DNA from: Snodgrassella gandavensis
GTDB lineage: Bacteria; Pseudomonadota; Gammaproteobacteria; Burkholderiales; Neisseriaceae
NCBI RefSeq assembly: GCF_914768025.1
Contig: NZ_CAJZCE010000002.1
Location: 244,973 to 308,972, forward strand
Length of the DNA: 64,000 nt
Direction of reading: 5' to 3'
The position numbers and the translations under genes are program-made. Positions 8,115-15,613 of this stretch are shown in pieces. Below the pieces are notes generated by a model. That model searched no databases and was not told the DNA's origin. It saw only the letters and a list, made by a program, of their open reading frames with translations. Position 1 is the first letter of the stretch. Each line of letters begins with the position of its first letter.

Positions 8115-10814
8115 ATGAAAGATTCAATGCAATTACTAAGAAAACTCAATGAAAATTGTGCCAGAGCACTAAACGAAGCCGCCAACTTCTGTCTGAGCCG
8201 CGGTCATCAGGAAATATTGCCTGAACATTTTCTTGTCAAACTGCTTGAAACCGATAATAACGACCTGAATCTCTTATTGCGTCAGAATGAAATCAACATT
8301 AACCGCCTGTGGGATGACCTGCTCACCGGACTAGACAAATTACCATGGCAGCGTATACCACAAAAACCAGAATTATCGCGTGCATTACTAAAATGGATTG
8401 AACAGGCATGGATGCTGGCCTCAATTGAACACGGGCAGGAAGAAGTTCGTTCATTACATCTGCTTGAAGCCATCCAGAAAATTCCCAGCATCTTTACCCT
8501 TACCGACCTGTGGCAATTACTGATTTTCAGAGCCGGACAACTGGCTGAAGCCGGACGCTGGCTCGATAAATATTCAGTTGAAGCAAACACCCAAAACGAT
8601 AGCATCTTTACCCCAGATACAGATATAGCCCGTACAACAGCAGAATCGGCCGAAGCTGATATTGCGCATACAGCACTCAATAGCAGCAAACTACAGGACA
8701 AACAATCCCCGGCTGAACTGGAAGCACTGTCGCGTTTCACCATCAATCTAACCCAGAGAGCCAGAGAAGGACATATAGATGCTATTTTCGGGCGCGATGA
8801 AGAAATTAGCCAGATAGAAGATATCCTTAGCCGCCGGCGTAAAAATAACCCAATACTAGTAGGCGAGCCCGGAGTTGGCAAAACCGCACTGGTTGAGGGA
8901 CTGGCACTTAAAATTGCCCATGATGAAGTCGGCAGCCATCTGAAAAACACCCATATACTGGCTCTGGACATGGGGCTATTACAGGCTGGTTCCGGCCTGA
9001 AAGGCGAATTTGAACAGCGCCTGAAAACCGTAATCGAAGCCATTCAGCATGCACCAGAACCTACCATCCTGTTTATTGACGAAGCACACACCATTATCGG
9101 TGCCGGTAATCAGGCTGGTGGTTCTGATGCAGCCAATCTGCTTAAACCGGCACTTGCCCGTGGCCAGTTGCGTACCATAGCCGCAACCACCTGGTCAGAA
9201 TACAAACAGTATTTTGAAACCGATGCCGCCCTTGAGCGCCGTTTCCAGCCAGTTAAAGTAGACGAGCCCGACGATGAAAAAGCCTGCCAGATGCTGCGCG
9301 GCATTGCCAGATTATATGCCGAACATCATCAGGTGCACATCAAGGATGAGGCCATCAAGGCCGCCGTTACCTTGTCTCGCCGTTACCTGCCAGATCGCCA
9401 GCTTCCAGACAAAGCCATTGATTTACTTGATACAGCGGCTGCCAAAGTCAGACTTGGCCTACAAACCTTGCCATTAAACCTGATTAAACAAATCTCCCTG
9501 CACAGCGCCCTTAAAGAAGAAATCGAACGCCTGCAACAGGATAGCCAGCTCGGACACAGCATCGATAGCGAACGTATGCAGCAATGCCAGCAACAGCTAC
9601 AACAACTGGATCAGCAAATAGAAGAGGAAAAACAAAAATTTGTTCAGGAACAGAAAGCCGCGCAGGCTGTGCTGGATGCACGCACCCAAAGTGCAGACAA
9701 GAGCAGTTTACATGCACATAACCAGTCTTTTCAGCAAGTGCAGCAAAACATCAGCCTAGACGTAGATCAGCAAGTAATTGCCAGCGTTATCAGCGAATGG
9801 ACAGGCATTCCTGCCGGCCGCATGCTGGATGATGAAATCGCCCGCCTCATGACCTTGTCTGAACAACTTAACAGCGAAATCATTGGTCAGGAAGACAGCG
9901 TTAACAGCATTGTTAACCATATCCGTACCCAGAAAGCTGGCTTGGGCGAAGCCAACAAGCCGCTTGGCGTATTTCTGCTAACCGGTACTTCCGGCGTAGG
10001 CAAAACCAGAACAGCCAAAGCCTTAGCCAGATCACTGTTTGGCAGCGAAGACACCATGATTACCATCAACATGTCTGAATATCAGGAAGCACACACTGTC
10101 GCTCAGCTTAAAGGCGCCCCTCCGGGCTATGTAGGCTATGGCAAAGGCGGCGTTCTCACCGAAGCCGTACGAAAACGCCCGTACTCAGTAGTATTGCTGG
10201 ATGAAATTGAAAAAGCGCATCCAGATGTGCTCAATATTTTTTATCAAGTATTTGACCAGGGCATCATGCGTGATGGCGAAGGGCGCATCATCAACTTCAA
10301 AAACACTATCCTGCTCATGACTTCCAATCTCGGCAGCGAAGCCCTGCAAAATGCACCTGATGCAGATTTGCCAGCCCGGCTGGAGCTGGTAGACCAGCCC
10401 ATCCGAGAAGTGCTTGCACCGGCTTTGCTCGGACGCATGAATGTATTGGCTTTCCGCCCATTATCGGCAGCCGACATGCAAATTATTATTCGCCAGCAGC
10501 TTAACCGCATTGCCGCCAAAATTGCCGTACAGTTTGCTGTTACCTGCCAGTATAGCAATGCGCTGGTTGCAGCACTGGCACAAACAACAGCTGGTCATGA
10601 TTTGGGCGTACGCTATTTTGAGCAGATGCTGCAACAGCAAATTGTGCCCGAACTGGCCAAACAACTGCTAATGGAAAAACAACAGGGACAGAATAGTGCC
10701 TATATACATCTTGATTTAAACGAACAGGGTGTAGTTATCACCCTAAGTGAAGAACCAATGGCCACAGCAACAGAAGCAACCATAGAAGCAGATAGCGAAA
10801 ATCAACCAGAATAA
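8115..10814 (+). CDS. tssH: T6SS AAA+ ATPase ClpV (TssH)
   Basis: 899 residues, a typical ClpV. It disassembles contracted TssBC sheath by unfolding subunits. The Clp N-domain is at the start (INEAANFCLSRGHQE-like pattern), the first AAA module has Walker A GEPGVGKT at 250-257 and Walker B FIDEAHT, a coiled-coil middle domain lies near 430-560, and the second AAA module has Walker A GTSGVGKT at 624-631 and LLDEIEKAH. A GGAG precedes the ATG at 8115. Base composition is visibly GC-richer than the downstream tss genes. Both ATP sites look intact. Confidence 0.97.
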   Translation: MKDSMQLLRKLNENCARALNEAANFCLSRGHQEILPEHFLVKLLETDNNDLNLLLRQNEININRLWDDLLTGLDKLPWQRIPQKPELSRALLKWIEQAWMLASIEHGQEEVRSLHLLEAIQKIPSIFTLTDLWQLLIFRAGQLAEAGRWLDKYSVEANTQNDSIFTPDTDIARTTAESAEADIAHTALNSSKLQDKQSPAELEALSRFTINLTQRAREGHIDAIFGRDEEISQIEDILSRRRKNNPILVGEPGVGKTALVEGLALKIAHDEVGSHLKNTHILALDMGLLQAGSGLKGEFEQRLKTVIEAIQHAPEPTILFIDEAHTIIGAGNQAGGSDAANLLKPALARGQLRTIAATTWSEYKQYFETDAALERRFQPVKVDEPDDEKACQMLRGIARLYAEHHQVHIKDEAIKAAVTLSRRYLPDRQLPDKAIDLLDTAAAKVRLGLQTLPLNLIKQISLHSALKEEIERLQQDSQLGHSIDSERMQQCQQQLQQLDQQIEEEKQKFVQEQKAAQAVLDARTQSADKSSLHAHNQSFQQVQQNISLDVDQQVIASVISEWTGIPAGRMLDDEIARLMTLSEQLNSEIIGQEDSVNSIVNHIRTQKAGLGEANKPLGVFLLTGTSGVGKTRTAKALARSLFGSEDTMITINMSEYQEAHTVAQLKGAPPGYVGYGKGGVLTEAVRKRPYSVVLLDEIEKAHPDVLNIFYQVFDQGIMRDGEGRIINFKNTILLMTSNLGSEALQNAPDADLPARLELVDQPIREVLAPALLGRMNVLAFRPLSAADMQIIIRQQLNRIAAKIAVQFAVTCQYSNALVAALAQTTAGHDLGVRYFEQMLQQQIVPELAKQLLMEKQQGQNSAYIHLDLNEQGVVITLSEEPMATATEATIEADSENQPE

Positions 10815-10836
10815 ACAATTATTCCCAGCAAAAACT

Positions 10837-10870
10837 ATGGGCAGACAGCAATAACTAGTTGTCTGCCCAT
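10837..10870 (+). terminator. hairpin downstream of clpV
   Basis: ATGGGCAGACA (10837-10847) pairs perfectly with TGTCTGCCCAT (10860-10870) over a 12-base loop. The following bases are AT-rich without a clean T-run, so it is a probable but weak terminator for clpV. Confidence 0.5.
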
Positions 10871-11287
10871 AATTATACGGCTATTAATACCAAATGCATA
10901 AAAATATCCGAAAAACAGGATGATTAGTTCAAAATATCCAAGTATTGATATCTGGTATACCATATAAATCATAAACCAAAAAATTATTATCTCATTTTGA
11001 AATACACGAAAAGATTGCCCAGAAATACATAAACAGAAAAATGAGCAAATAACCACCCATAGACAAAAAGATAATAAAAATGTGTTACCAGATATGCAAC
11101 AGTGTTGATAATATAAATTTACATATAAATCATATATTTAAAACAATGCCTGCGTTAATCTATTTCCAATTAACTTAAAGTAAATTACTGTTATATTAAG
11201 CAATTAATCTGTATGTTTATTTCCCTAATATACAGCTTTATGACCGCAATAATAATAAAATTTATCCTTTGACATACGTCAAATTTT

Positions 11288-11327
11288 AGCCAGTGCACTT
11301 TCTCCCTGTGTCGCACTGGCTGTTTTT
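11288..11327 (+). terminator. orphan intrinsic terminator
   Basis: AGCCAGTGC (11288-11296) pairs with GCACTGGCT (11313-11321), followed by GTTTTT. The nearest upstream coding sequence ends 470 bases away, so it may end a small RNA or a long clpV 3' leader. Confidence 0.5.
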
Positions 11328-11602
11328 ATGCCTGCATATAGCCTGATAAGACAGCATTACCACCATATAGTTTACATTAATGCTAATCTTAGAATTTCTT
11401 ACCGATTGAATTATGTAACAAGCAGAAGATTAAAAACATTGTTGCTAATAAATATAATTATCTTTCCCATCACATATTATCATTACTAATATATATAAAA
11501 TAATAAAATAGTTTCCCTAAAGTAAACATCTATCAGAAAATTCTGCTTAATTCAGCGTAATTTTTCACATTGACTTTAACTATTTCATAGCAGGGGCAGT
11601 TA

Positions 11603-11713
11603 ATGTATCAACACCAACTGATTTTATGTCGTTTGCTGGCTGCAATAATAGCCATCTTTTTCAAGATTAACTCCCTTACGCGACTTACAAGGCTTGATAC
11701 TCCCTCAGATTAA
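11603..11713 (+). CDS. possible 36-residue hydrophobic peptide
   Basis: A short frame starting MYQHQLILCRLL with a hydrophobic stretch AAIIAIFF, preceded by AGGGG about 6 bases before the ATG. It has no recognised family. It could be a small membrane peptide, the remains of a signal sequence, or chance; the only support is the ribosome site and hydrophobicity. Confidence 0.2.
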   Translation: MYQHQLILCRLLAAIIAIFFKINSLTRLTRLDTPSD

Positions 11714-11976
11714 TTTAATCAATCGAAAATGCAGGATATAAGCTTTCTACTCTTTATTCGCTGCATAATTGACGTATGGAATGATCACCAGAATATATTG
11801 CAAATTGAAATAATATGACCAAACACCACAATAAACTGTACTTAAACAATCAAAATAATAATGGCTTCAGCCATTATCGGTAACAGTGATTCAGGCTTAC
11901 TGAATAAATAATGAGTTAATGTTATATATTATTGAAATCAAATAATTACCTAATATTCAAATGAAAGGCAGAAGAG

Positions 11977-12728
11977 ATGGATAAAAAATGGATAGGGCTG
12001 GTGCTGCTGGCGGCTTGGCAACTGACTGGCTGTGCCAGCCGTTTTGAGCCGTTTGCAGGCATCAGCTCAGGTAAAAACCGTATGTATGCCGCGCCGGTAG
12101 AGGCGTATGAATACAATTATGAAAACTTAAGTGGTGGCAGTATTGGCGGCGGCTGTATTCCGAGAACACCGGGAATAGATGACTATGAAGTCGGTAAAAA
12201 AAGCTATGGGGGGGGGGAGGGAGCTGTGGAGTGGCAGCTTTGCGGGCAAAATGGACGCCGGGTATGACCATGCATATTTCCTGGAAACTTTTACCCTATC
12301 CAGGCTGGCGACCTAGGGTGCTAAATTTGCCAGGATTAAATGTAGATCAAGCAGAAGAGCGAATTATTGATAGTTATAATGAATATTACTCCACCGATAT
12401 CCCCTTACCTCCGCCGCCGCCATCAGCCGGTGATGATTTTGGCAAGGTGGCCAATATCACCGTGCATTTCTTAGCATGCAACCAGATATTTATCACCTAT
12501 GGCACCATAGAAGAAGGGCAACAGCGCGAGTACTGGAAACAGTTTGCCGAAAGCCAGAAACTGTGCACGCCACGGCCAAGCATTAAATCAATGGCGGATT
12601 ACCGTAAAAACAAGGCTAAGCTGGATGCCATTAAGGCGGAGCGGGAAAAAATTCCGCAGATAATCTTGCCACGCTATATCAAGCAGTTAGAAGCCGAAGG
12701 TAAGCTGCCAGTAAGCAGCCAAAAATAA
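11977..12728 (+). pseudogene. immunity-type lipoprotein copy 1, out of frame at a G10 tract
   Basis: First of four tandem copies. The ATG at 11977 follows GAAAGGCAGAAGAG. A signal peptide with lipobox LTGC puts Cys at residue 19. The frame breaks at the G-run (12208-12217), codon 78: the product ends at 12267 after 96 residues, while the rest (KWTPGMTMHISW to the end) stays open in another frame to 12728. The sequence after the run differs from copies 3 and 4 (AGGGAGCTGTGG in place of CTACCTGTGG), so here G11 or G8, not G10, would restore the frame, giving GGGSCGVAALRAKW. Total length 752 bases is one short of a codon multiple. The layout recalls DUF3304 lipoproteins. It is currently OFF but one slip from ON. 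Confidence 0.8.
12208..12217 (+). repeat. G10 tract in lipoprotein copy 1 (OFF)
   Basis: Ten consecutive G after TAT at codon 78, then AGGG. Counting from the conserved flanks, one added base would restore the reading frame. Confidence 0.85.
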
Positions 12729-12749
12729 TAATTAACAGTTATCTAAATA

Positions 12750-12778
12750 TTGACGCATAACAATGTAAATAATTTAAT
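12750..12778 (+). promoter_or_regulatory. sigma-70-like promoter of lipoprotein copy 2
   Basis: TTGACG (12750-12755), a 17-base spacer and TTTAAT (12773-12778), each 5 of 6 to consensus. The same promoter recurs before copies 3 and 4, giving a 5' leader of about 70 bases. Confidence 0.6.
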
Positions 12779-12854
12779 ATATTAAGTAAAATGACAGTAG
12801 AGAAAGTATTGAAAATATTACTAATCATGAAAAATGATAAGAAAGGCAGAAGAG

Positions 12855-13603
12855 ATGGATAAAAAATGGATAGGGCTGGTGCTGCTGGCGGCTTGGCAAC
12901 TGACTGGCTGTGCCAGCCGTTTTGAGCCGTTTGCGGGCATCAGCACGGGTAAAAACCGTATGTATGCCGCGCCGGTAGAGGCATATGAGTACAATTATGA
13001 AAATATGGATGGCGGTAGTATTGGCGGCGGCTGTATCCCAGGTACCAATGGCGTTGATGACTATGATGTTGGTAAAAAGCGCTATGGGGGGGGGCTACTT
13101 GTGGTGCAGCGGCGTTACGGGCGAAATGGACACCGGGTATGACCATGCATATTTCTTGGACAGTATTTCCTTATCCGGGTTGGCGTGCAAAAATTTTAAA
13201 TTTACCAGGACTAGTTATTGATCGTAAAGAAGCAAATATTATTGATCAATATGATGAATACTACTCTACCGATATTCCCTTACCGCCACCGCCGCCATCG
13301 GCCGGTGATGATTTTGGCGAAGTGGCCAATATCACGGTACATTTCCTAGCGTGCAACCAGATATTTATCACCTATGGCACCATAGAAGAAGGGCAACAGC
13401 GCGAGTACTGGAAACAGTTTGCCGAGAGCCAGAAACTGTGCACGCCACGGCCAAGCATTAAATCGATGGCGGATTATCGGAAAAACAAGGCTAAGCTGGA
13501 TGCCATTAAGGCGGAGCGGGAAAAAATTCCGCAGATAATCTTGCCACGCTATATCAAGCAGTTAGAAGCCGAAGGTAAGCTGCCAGTAAGCAGCCAAAAA
13601 TAA
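12855..13603 (+). pseudogene. immunity-type lipoprotein copy 2, out of frame at a G9 tract
   Basis: Second copy. The start chosen is the ATG at 12855 (MDKKWIGL), which follows GAAAGGCAGAAGAG; an upstream in-frame ATG at 12834 would add 7 residues before the signal peptide and is less likely. The lipobox LTGC is intact. The run at codon 78 has 9 G, so the frame shifts (GGGLLVV) and stops at 13142 after 95 residues. With G10 it would read GGGATCGAAALRAKW, exactly as in copies 3 and 4. The downstream half is intact to 13603 and begins open at 13139 as a second frame. It carries its own variant of the segment before YYSTDIP (VIDRKEANIIDQYDE). Confidence 0.8.
13086..13094 (+). repeat. G9 tract in lipoprotein copy 2 (OFF)
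   Basis: Nine consecutive G at codon 78, one fewer than in the intact copies 3 and 4; otherwise the flanks are collinear. Confidence 0.9.
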
Positions 13604-13624
13604 TAATTAACACTTATCTAAATA

Positions 13625-13653
13625 TTGACGCATAACAATGTAAATAATTTAAT
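13625..13653 (+). promoter_or_regulatory. sigma-70-like promoter of lipoprotein copy 3
   Basis: TTGACG (13625-13630), 17-base spacer, TTTAAT (13648-13653), inside the repeated spacer shared with copies 2 and 4. Confidence 0.6.
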
Positions 13654-13729
13654 CTATTAAGTAAAATGACAGCAGAGAAAGCATTGAAAATATTACTAAT
13701 CATGAAAAATGATAAGAAAGGCAGAAGAG

Positions 13730-14479
13730 ATGGATAAAAAATGGATAGGGCTGGTGCTGCTGGCGGCTTGGCAACTGACTGGCTGTGCCAGCCGTTTTGA
13801 GCCGTTTGCAGGCATCAGCACGGGTAAAAACCGTATGTATGCCGCGCCGGTAAAGGCGTATGAATACAATTATGAAAACTTAAGTGGTGGCAGTATTGGC
13901 GGCGGCTGTATTCCGAAAACGCCGGGAATAGATGACTATGATGTTGGTAAAAAGAGCTATGGGGGGGGGGCTACCTGTGGCGCAGCAGCTTTGCGGGCAA
14001 AATGGACGCCGGGTATGACCATGCATATTTCCTGGAAACTTTTACCCTATCCGGGCTGGCGACCTAGAGTATTAAATTTACCAGGATTAAATGTAGATCA
14101 AGCAGAAGAGCGAATTATTGATAGTTATAATGAATACTATTCTACAGATATTCCCTTACCCCCGCCGCCGCCATCAGCCGGTGATGATTTTGGCGAAGTG
14201 GCCAATATCACGGTACATTTCCTAGCGTGCAACCAGATATTTATCACCTATGGCACCATAGAAGAAGGGCAACAGCGCGAGTACTGGAAACAATTTGCCG
14301 AAAGCCAGAAACTGTGCACGCCACGGCCAAGCATTAAATCAATGGCGGATTACCGTAAAAACAAGGCTAAGCTGGATGCCATCAAGGCAGAGCGGGAAAA
14401 AATTCCGCAGATAATCTTGCCACGCTATATCAAGCAGTTAGAAGCCGAAGGTAAGCTGCCAGTGAGCAACCAGAAATAA
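13730..14479 (+). CDS. immunity-type lipoprotein copy 3 (in frame, G10)
   Basis: 249 residues from MDKKWIGL. A signal peptide with lipobox LTGC sends it to the membrane as a lipoprotein. The mature part has a GGSIGGGC block, the glycine stretch encoded by the G10 run (residues 78-80), Cys in ATCG, KWTPGMTMHISW, a PLPPPPPS segment, HFLACNQIFITYG and a charged C-terminal tail. This order recalls DUF3304 proteins often found beside T6SS lipases. It is followed by an effector remnant with an AAGGAG start, mirroring the copy 4-effector arrangement. Proposed role: periplasmic immunity against the Tle1-like lipase. The role is inferred; the lipoprotein nature is seen. Confidence 0.85.
   Translation: MDKKWIGLVLLAAWQLTGCASRFEPFAGISTGKNRMYAAPVKAYEYNYENLSGGSIGGGCIPKTPGIDDYDVGKKSYGGGATCGAAALRAKWTPGMTMHISWKLLPYPGWRPRVLNLPGLNVDQAEERIIDSYNEYYSTDIPLPPPPPSAGDDFGEVANITVHFLACNQIFITYGTIEEGQQREYWKQFAESQKLCTPRPSIKSMADYRKNKAKLDAIKAEREKIPQIILPRYIKQLEAEGKLPVSNQK
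13961..13970 (+). repeat. G10 tract in lipoprotein copy 3 (ON)
   Basis: Ten G at codon 78, in frame: TAT GGG GGG GGG GCT ACC TGT. Confidence 0.9.
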
Positions 14480-14497
14480 GTCTTTAAGGAGCGTAAA

Positions 14498-14737
14498 ATG
14501 GCTGGTAATCAATCATCTGGTAGCAAAAAACACAACGCAGTGGGCAAGGTAGTAAATAAAGCAGGTAAACAAATCAAAAAAATCGTGGTGATTGCTTTTA
14601 CATGGCGCGTAATGCGCCCAAGCCATGCCAGAAAATCCTTAAAATCAGCTTTTTCTTTGACGGCATCAATAATCACTAAACAGCCGATAAAGTGTTCATC
14701 ATTAAGCAGCCAGAAATCATCATTAACAATTATCTAA
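14498..14737 (+). pseudogene. remnant of a second effector gene (5' fragment with internal deletion)
   Basis: The first 28 codons are identical to the start of the effector at 15614, including the AAGGAG ribosome site. Then 199 bases corresponding to 15702-15900 are missing, with the short direct repeat AAAAATCG at both ends in the intact gene. Homology resumes out of frame up to about 16018 of the intact gene, then joins to sequence like the 3' end of the lipoprotein gene (CAGCCAGAAAT). The open frame gives a 79-residue hybrid peptide ending at 14737. It shows that an effector-lipoprotein unit was once duplicated here and then collapsed by two deletions. Confidence 0.85.
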
Positions 14738-14740
14738 ATA

Positions 14741-14769
14741 TTGACGCATAATAATGTAAATAATTTAAT
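14741..14769 (+). promoter_or_regulatory. sigma-70-like promoter of lipoprotein copy 4 and effector
   Basis: TTGACG (14741-14746), 17-base spacer, TTTAAT (14764-14769). It likely drives copy 4 together with the effector gene 18 bases after it. Confidence 0.6.
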
Positions 14770-14845
14770 ATATTAAGTAAAATGATAGCAGAGAAAGTAT
14801 TGAAAATATTATTAATCATGAACAATGATAAGAAAGGCAGAAGAG

Positions 14846-15595
14846 ATGGATAAAAAATGGATAGGGCTGGCGCTGCTGGTGGCTTGGCAACTGGCTGGCT
14901 GTGCCAGCCGTTTTGAACCGTTTGCAGGCATCAGCTCAGGTAAAAACCGTATGTATGCCGCACCGGTAAAGGCGTATGAATACAATTATGAAAACTTAAG
15001 TGGTGGCAGTATTGGCGGCGGCTGTATCCCAGGTACCAATGGCGTTGATGACTATGATGTTGGTAAAAAGAGCTATGGGGGGGGGGCTACCTGTGGCGCA
15101 GCAGCTTTGCGGGCGAAATGGACACCGGGTATGACCATGCATATTTCCTGGAAACTTTTACCCTATCCGGGCTGGCGACCAAGAGTATTAAATTTGCCGG
15201 GTTTTAATCTTGATCATAAAGAATTAGATATTATTGAGCAGTATAATGAATACTACTCCACCGATATCCCCTTACCGCCACCGCCGCCATCGGCCGGTGA
15301 TGATTTTGGCAAGGTGGCCAATATCACCGTGCATTTCCTAGCGTGCAACCAGATATTTATCACCTATGGCACCATCGAAGAAGGACAACAGCGCGAGTAC
15401 TGGAAACAGTTTGCCGAAAGCCAGAAGCTGTGCACGCCACGGCCAAGCATTAAATCAATGGCGGATTACCGTAAAAACAAGGCTAAGCTGGATGCCATCA
15501 AGGCAGAGCGGGAAAAAATTCCGCAGATAATCTTGCCACGCTATATTAAGCAGTTAGAAGCCGAAGGTAAGCTGCCAGTGAGCAGCCAGAAATAA
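14846..15595 (+). CDS. immunity-type lipoprotein copy 4 (in frame, G10), next to the effector
   Basis: 249 residues from the ATG at 14846; lipobox LAGC. It ends 18 bases before the effector start and is its natural cognate immunity candidate. Most of the protein is near-identical to copy 3, but the segment between LNLPG and YYSTDIP is different (NLDHKELDIIEQYNE against NVDQAEERIIDSYNE), and the first loop reads GTNGVDDYDVG like copy 2. The mosaic pattern suggests gene conversion or selection on the effector-contacting surface. The tract at codon 78 is G10 and in frame. Confidence 0.87.
   Translation: MDKKWIGLALLVAWQLAGCASRFEPFAGISSGKNRMYAAPVKAYEYNYENLSGGSIGGGCIPGTNGVDDYDVGKKSYGGGATCGAAALRAKWTPGMTMHISWKLLPYPGWRPRVLNLPGFNLDHKELDIIEQYNEYYSTDIPLPPPPPSAGDDFGKVANITVHFLACNQIFITYGTIEEGQQREYWKQFAESQKLCTPRPSIKSMADYRKNKAKLDAIKAEREKIPQIILPRYIKQLEAEGKLPVSSQK
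15077..15086 (+). repeat. G10 tract in lipoprotein copy 4 (ON)
   Basis: Ten G at codon 78, in frame as in copy 3. Confidence 0.9.
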
Positions 15596-15613
15596 GTCTT
15601 TAAGGAGCGTAAA

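Larger units (their letters stand above)
10815..11976. other. 1.16 kb AT-rich intergenic region before the immunity array
   Basis: No convincing gene of normal size. It holds an 11-bp hairpin just after clpV (10837-10870), a terminator-like hairpin far from any gene (11288-11327) and a 36-codon open frame with a ribosome site (11603-11713). It breaks the T6SS operon and marks the left border of the effector/immunity block. Confidence 0.6.

Noticed and set aside
8282..9043. 253-codon minus-strand frame inside clpV
   Set aside because: Antisense shadow; clpV has complete AAA motifs in its frame and the minus frame has Ser/Arg-rich noise composition.
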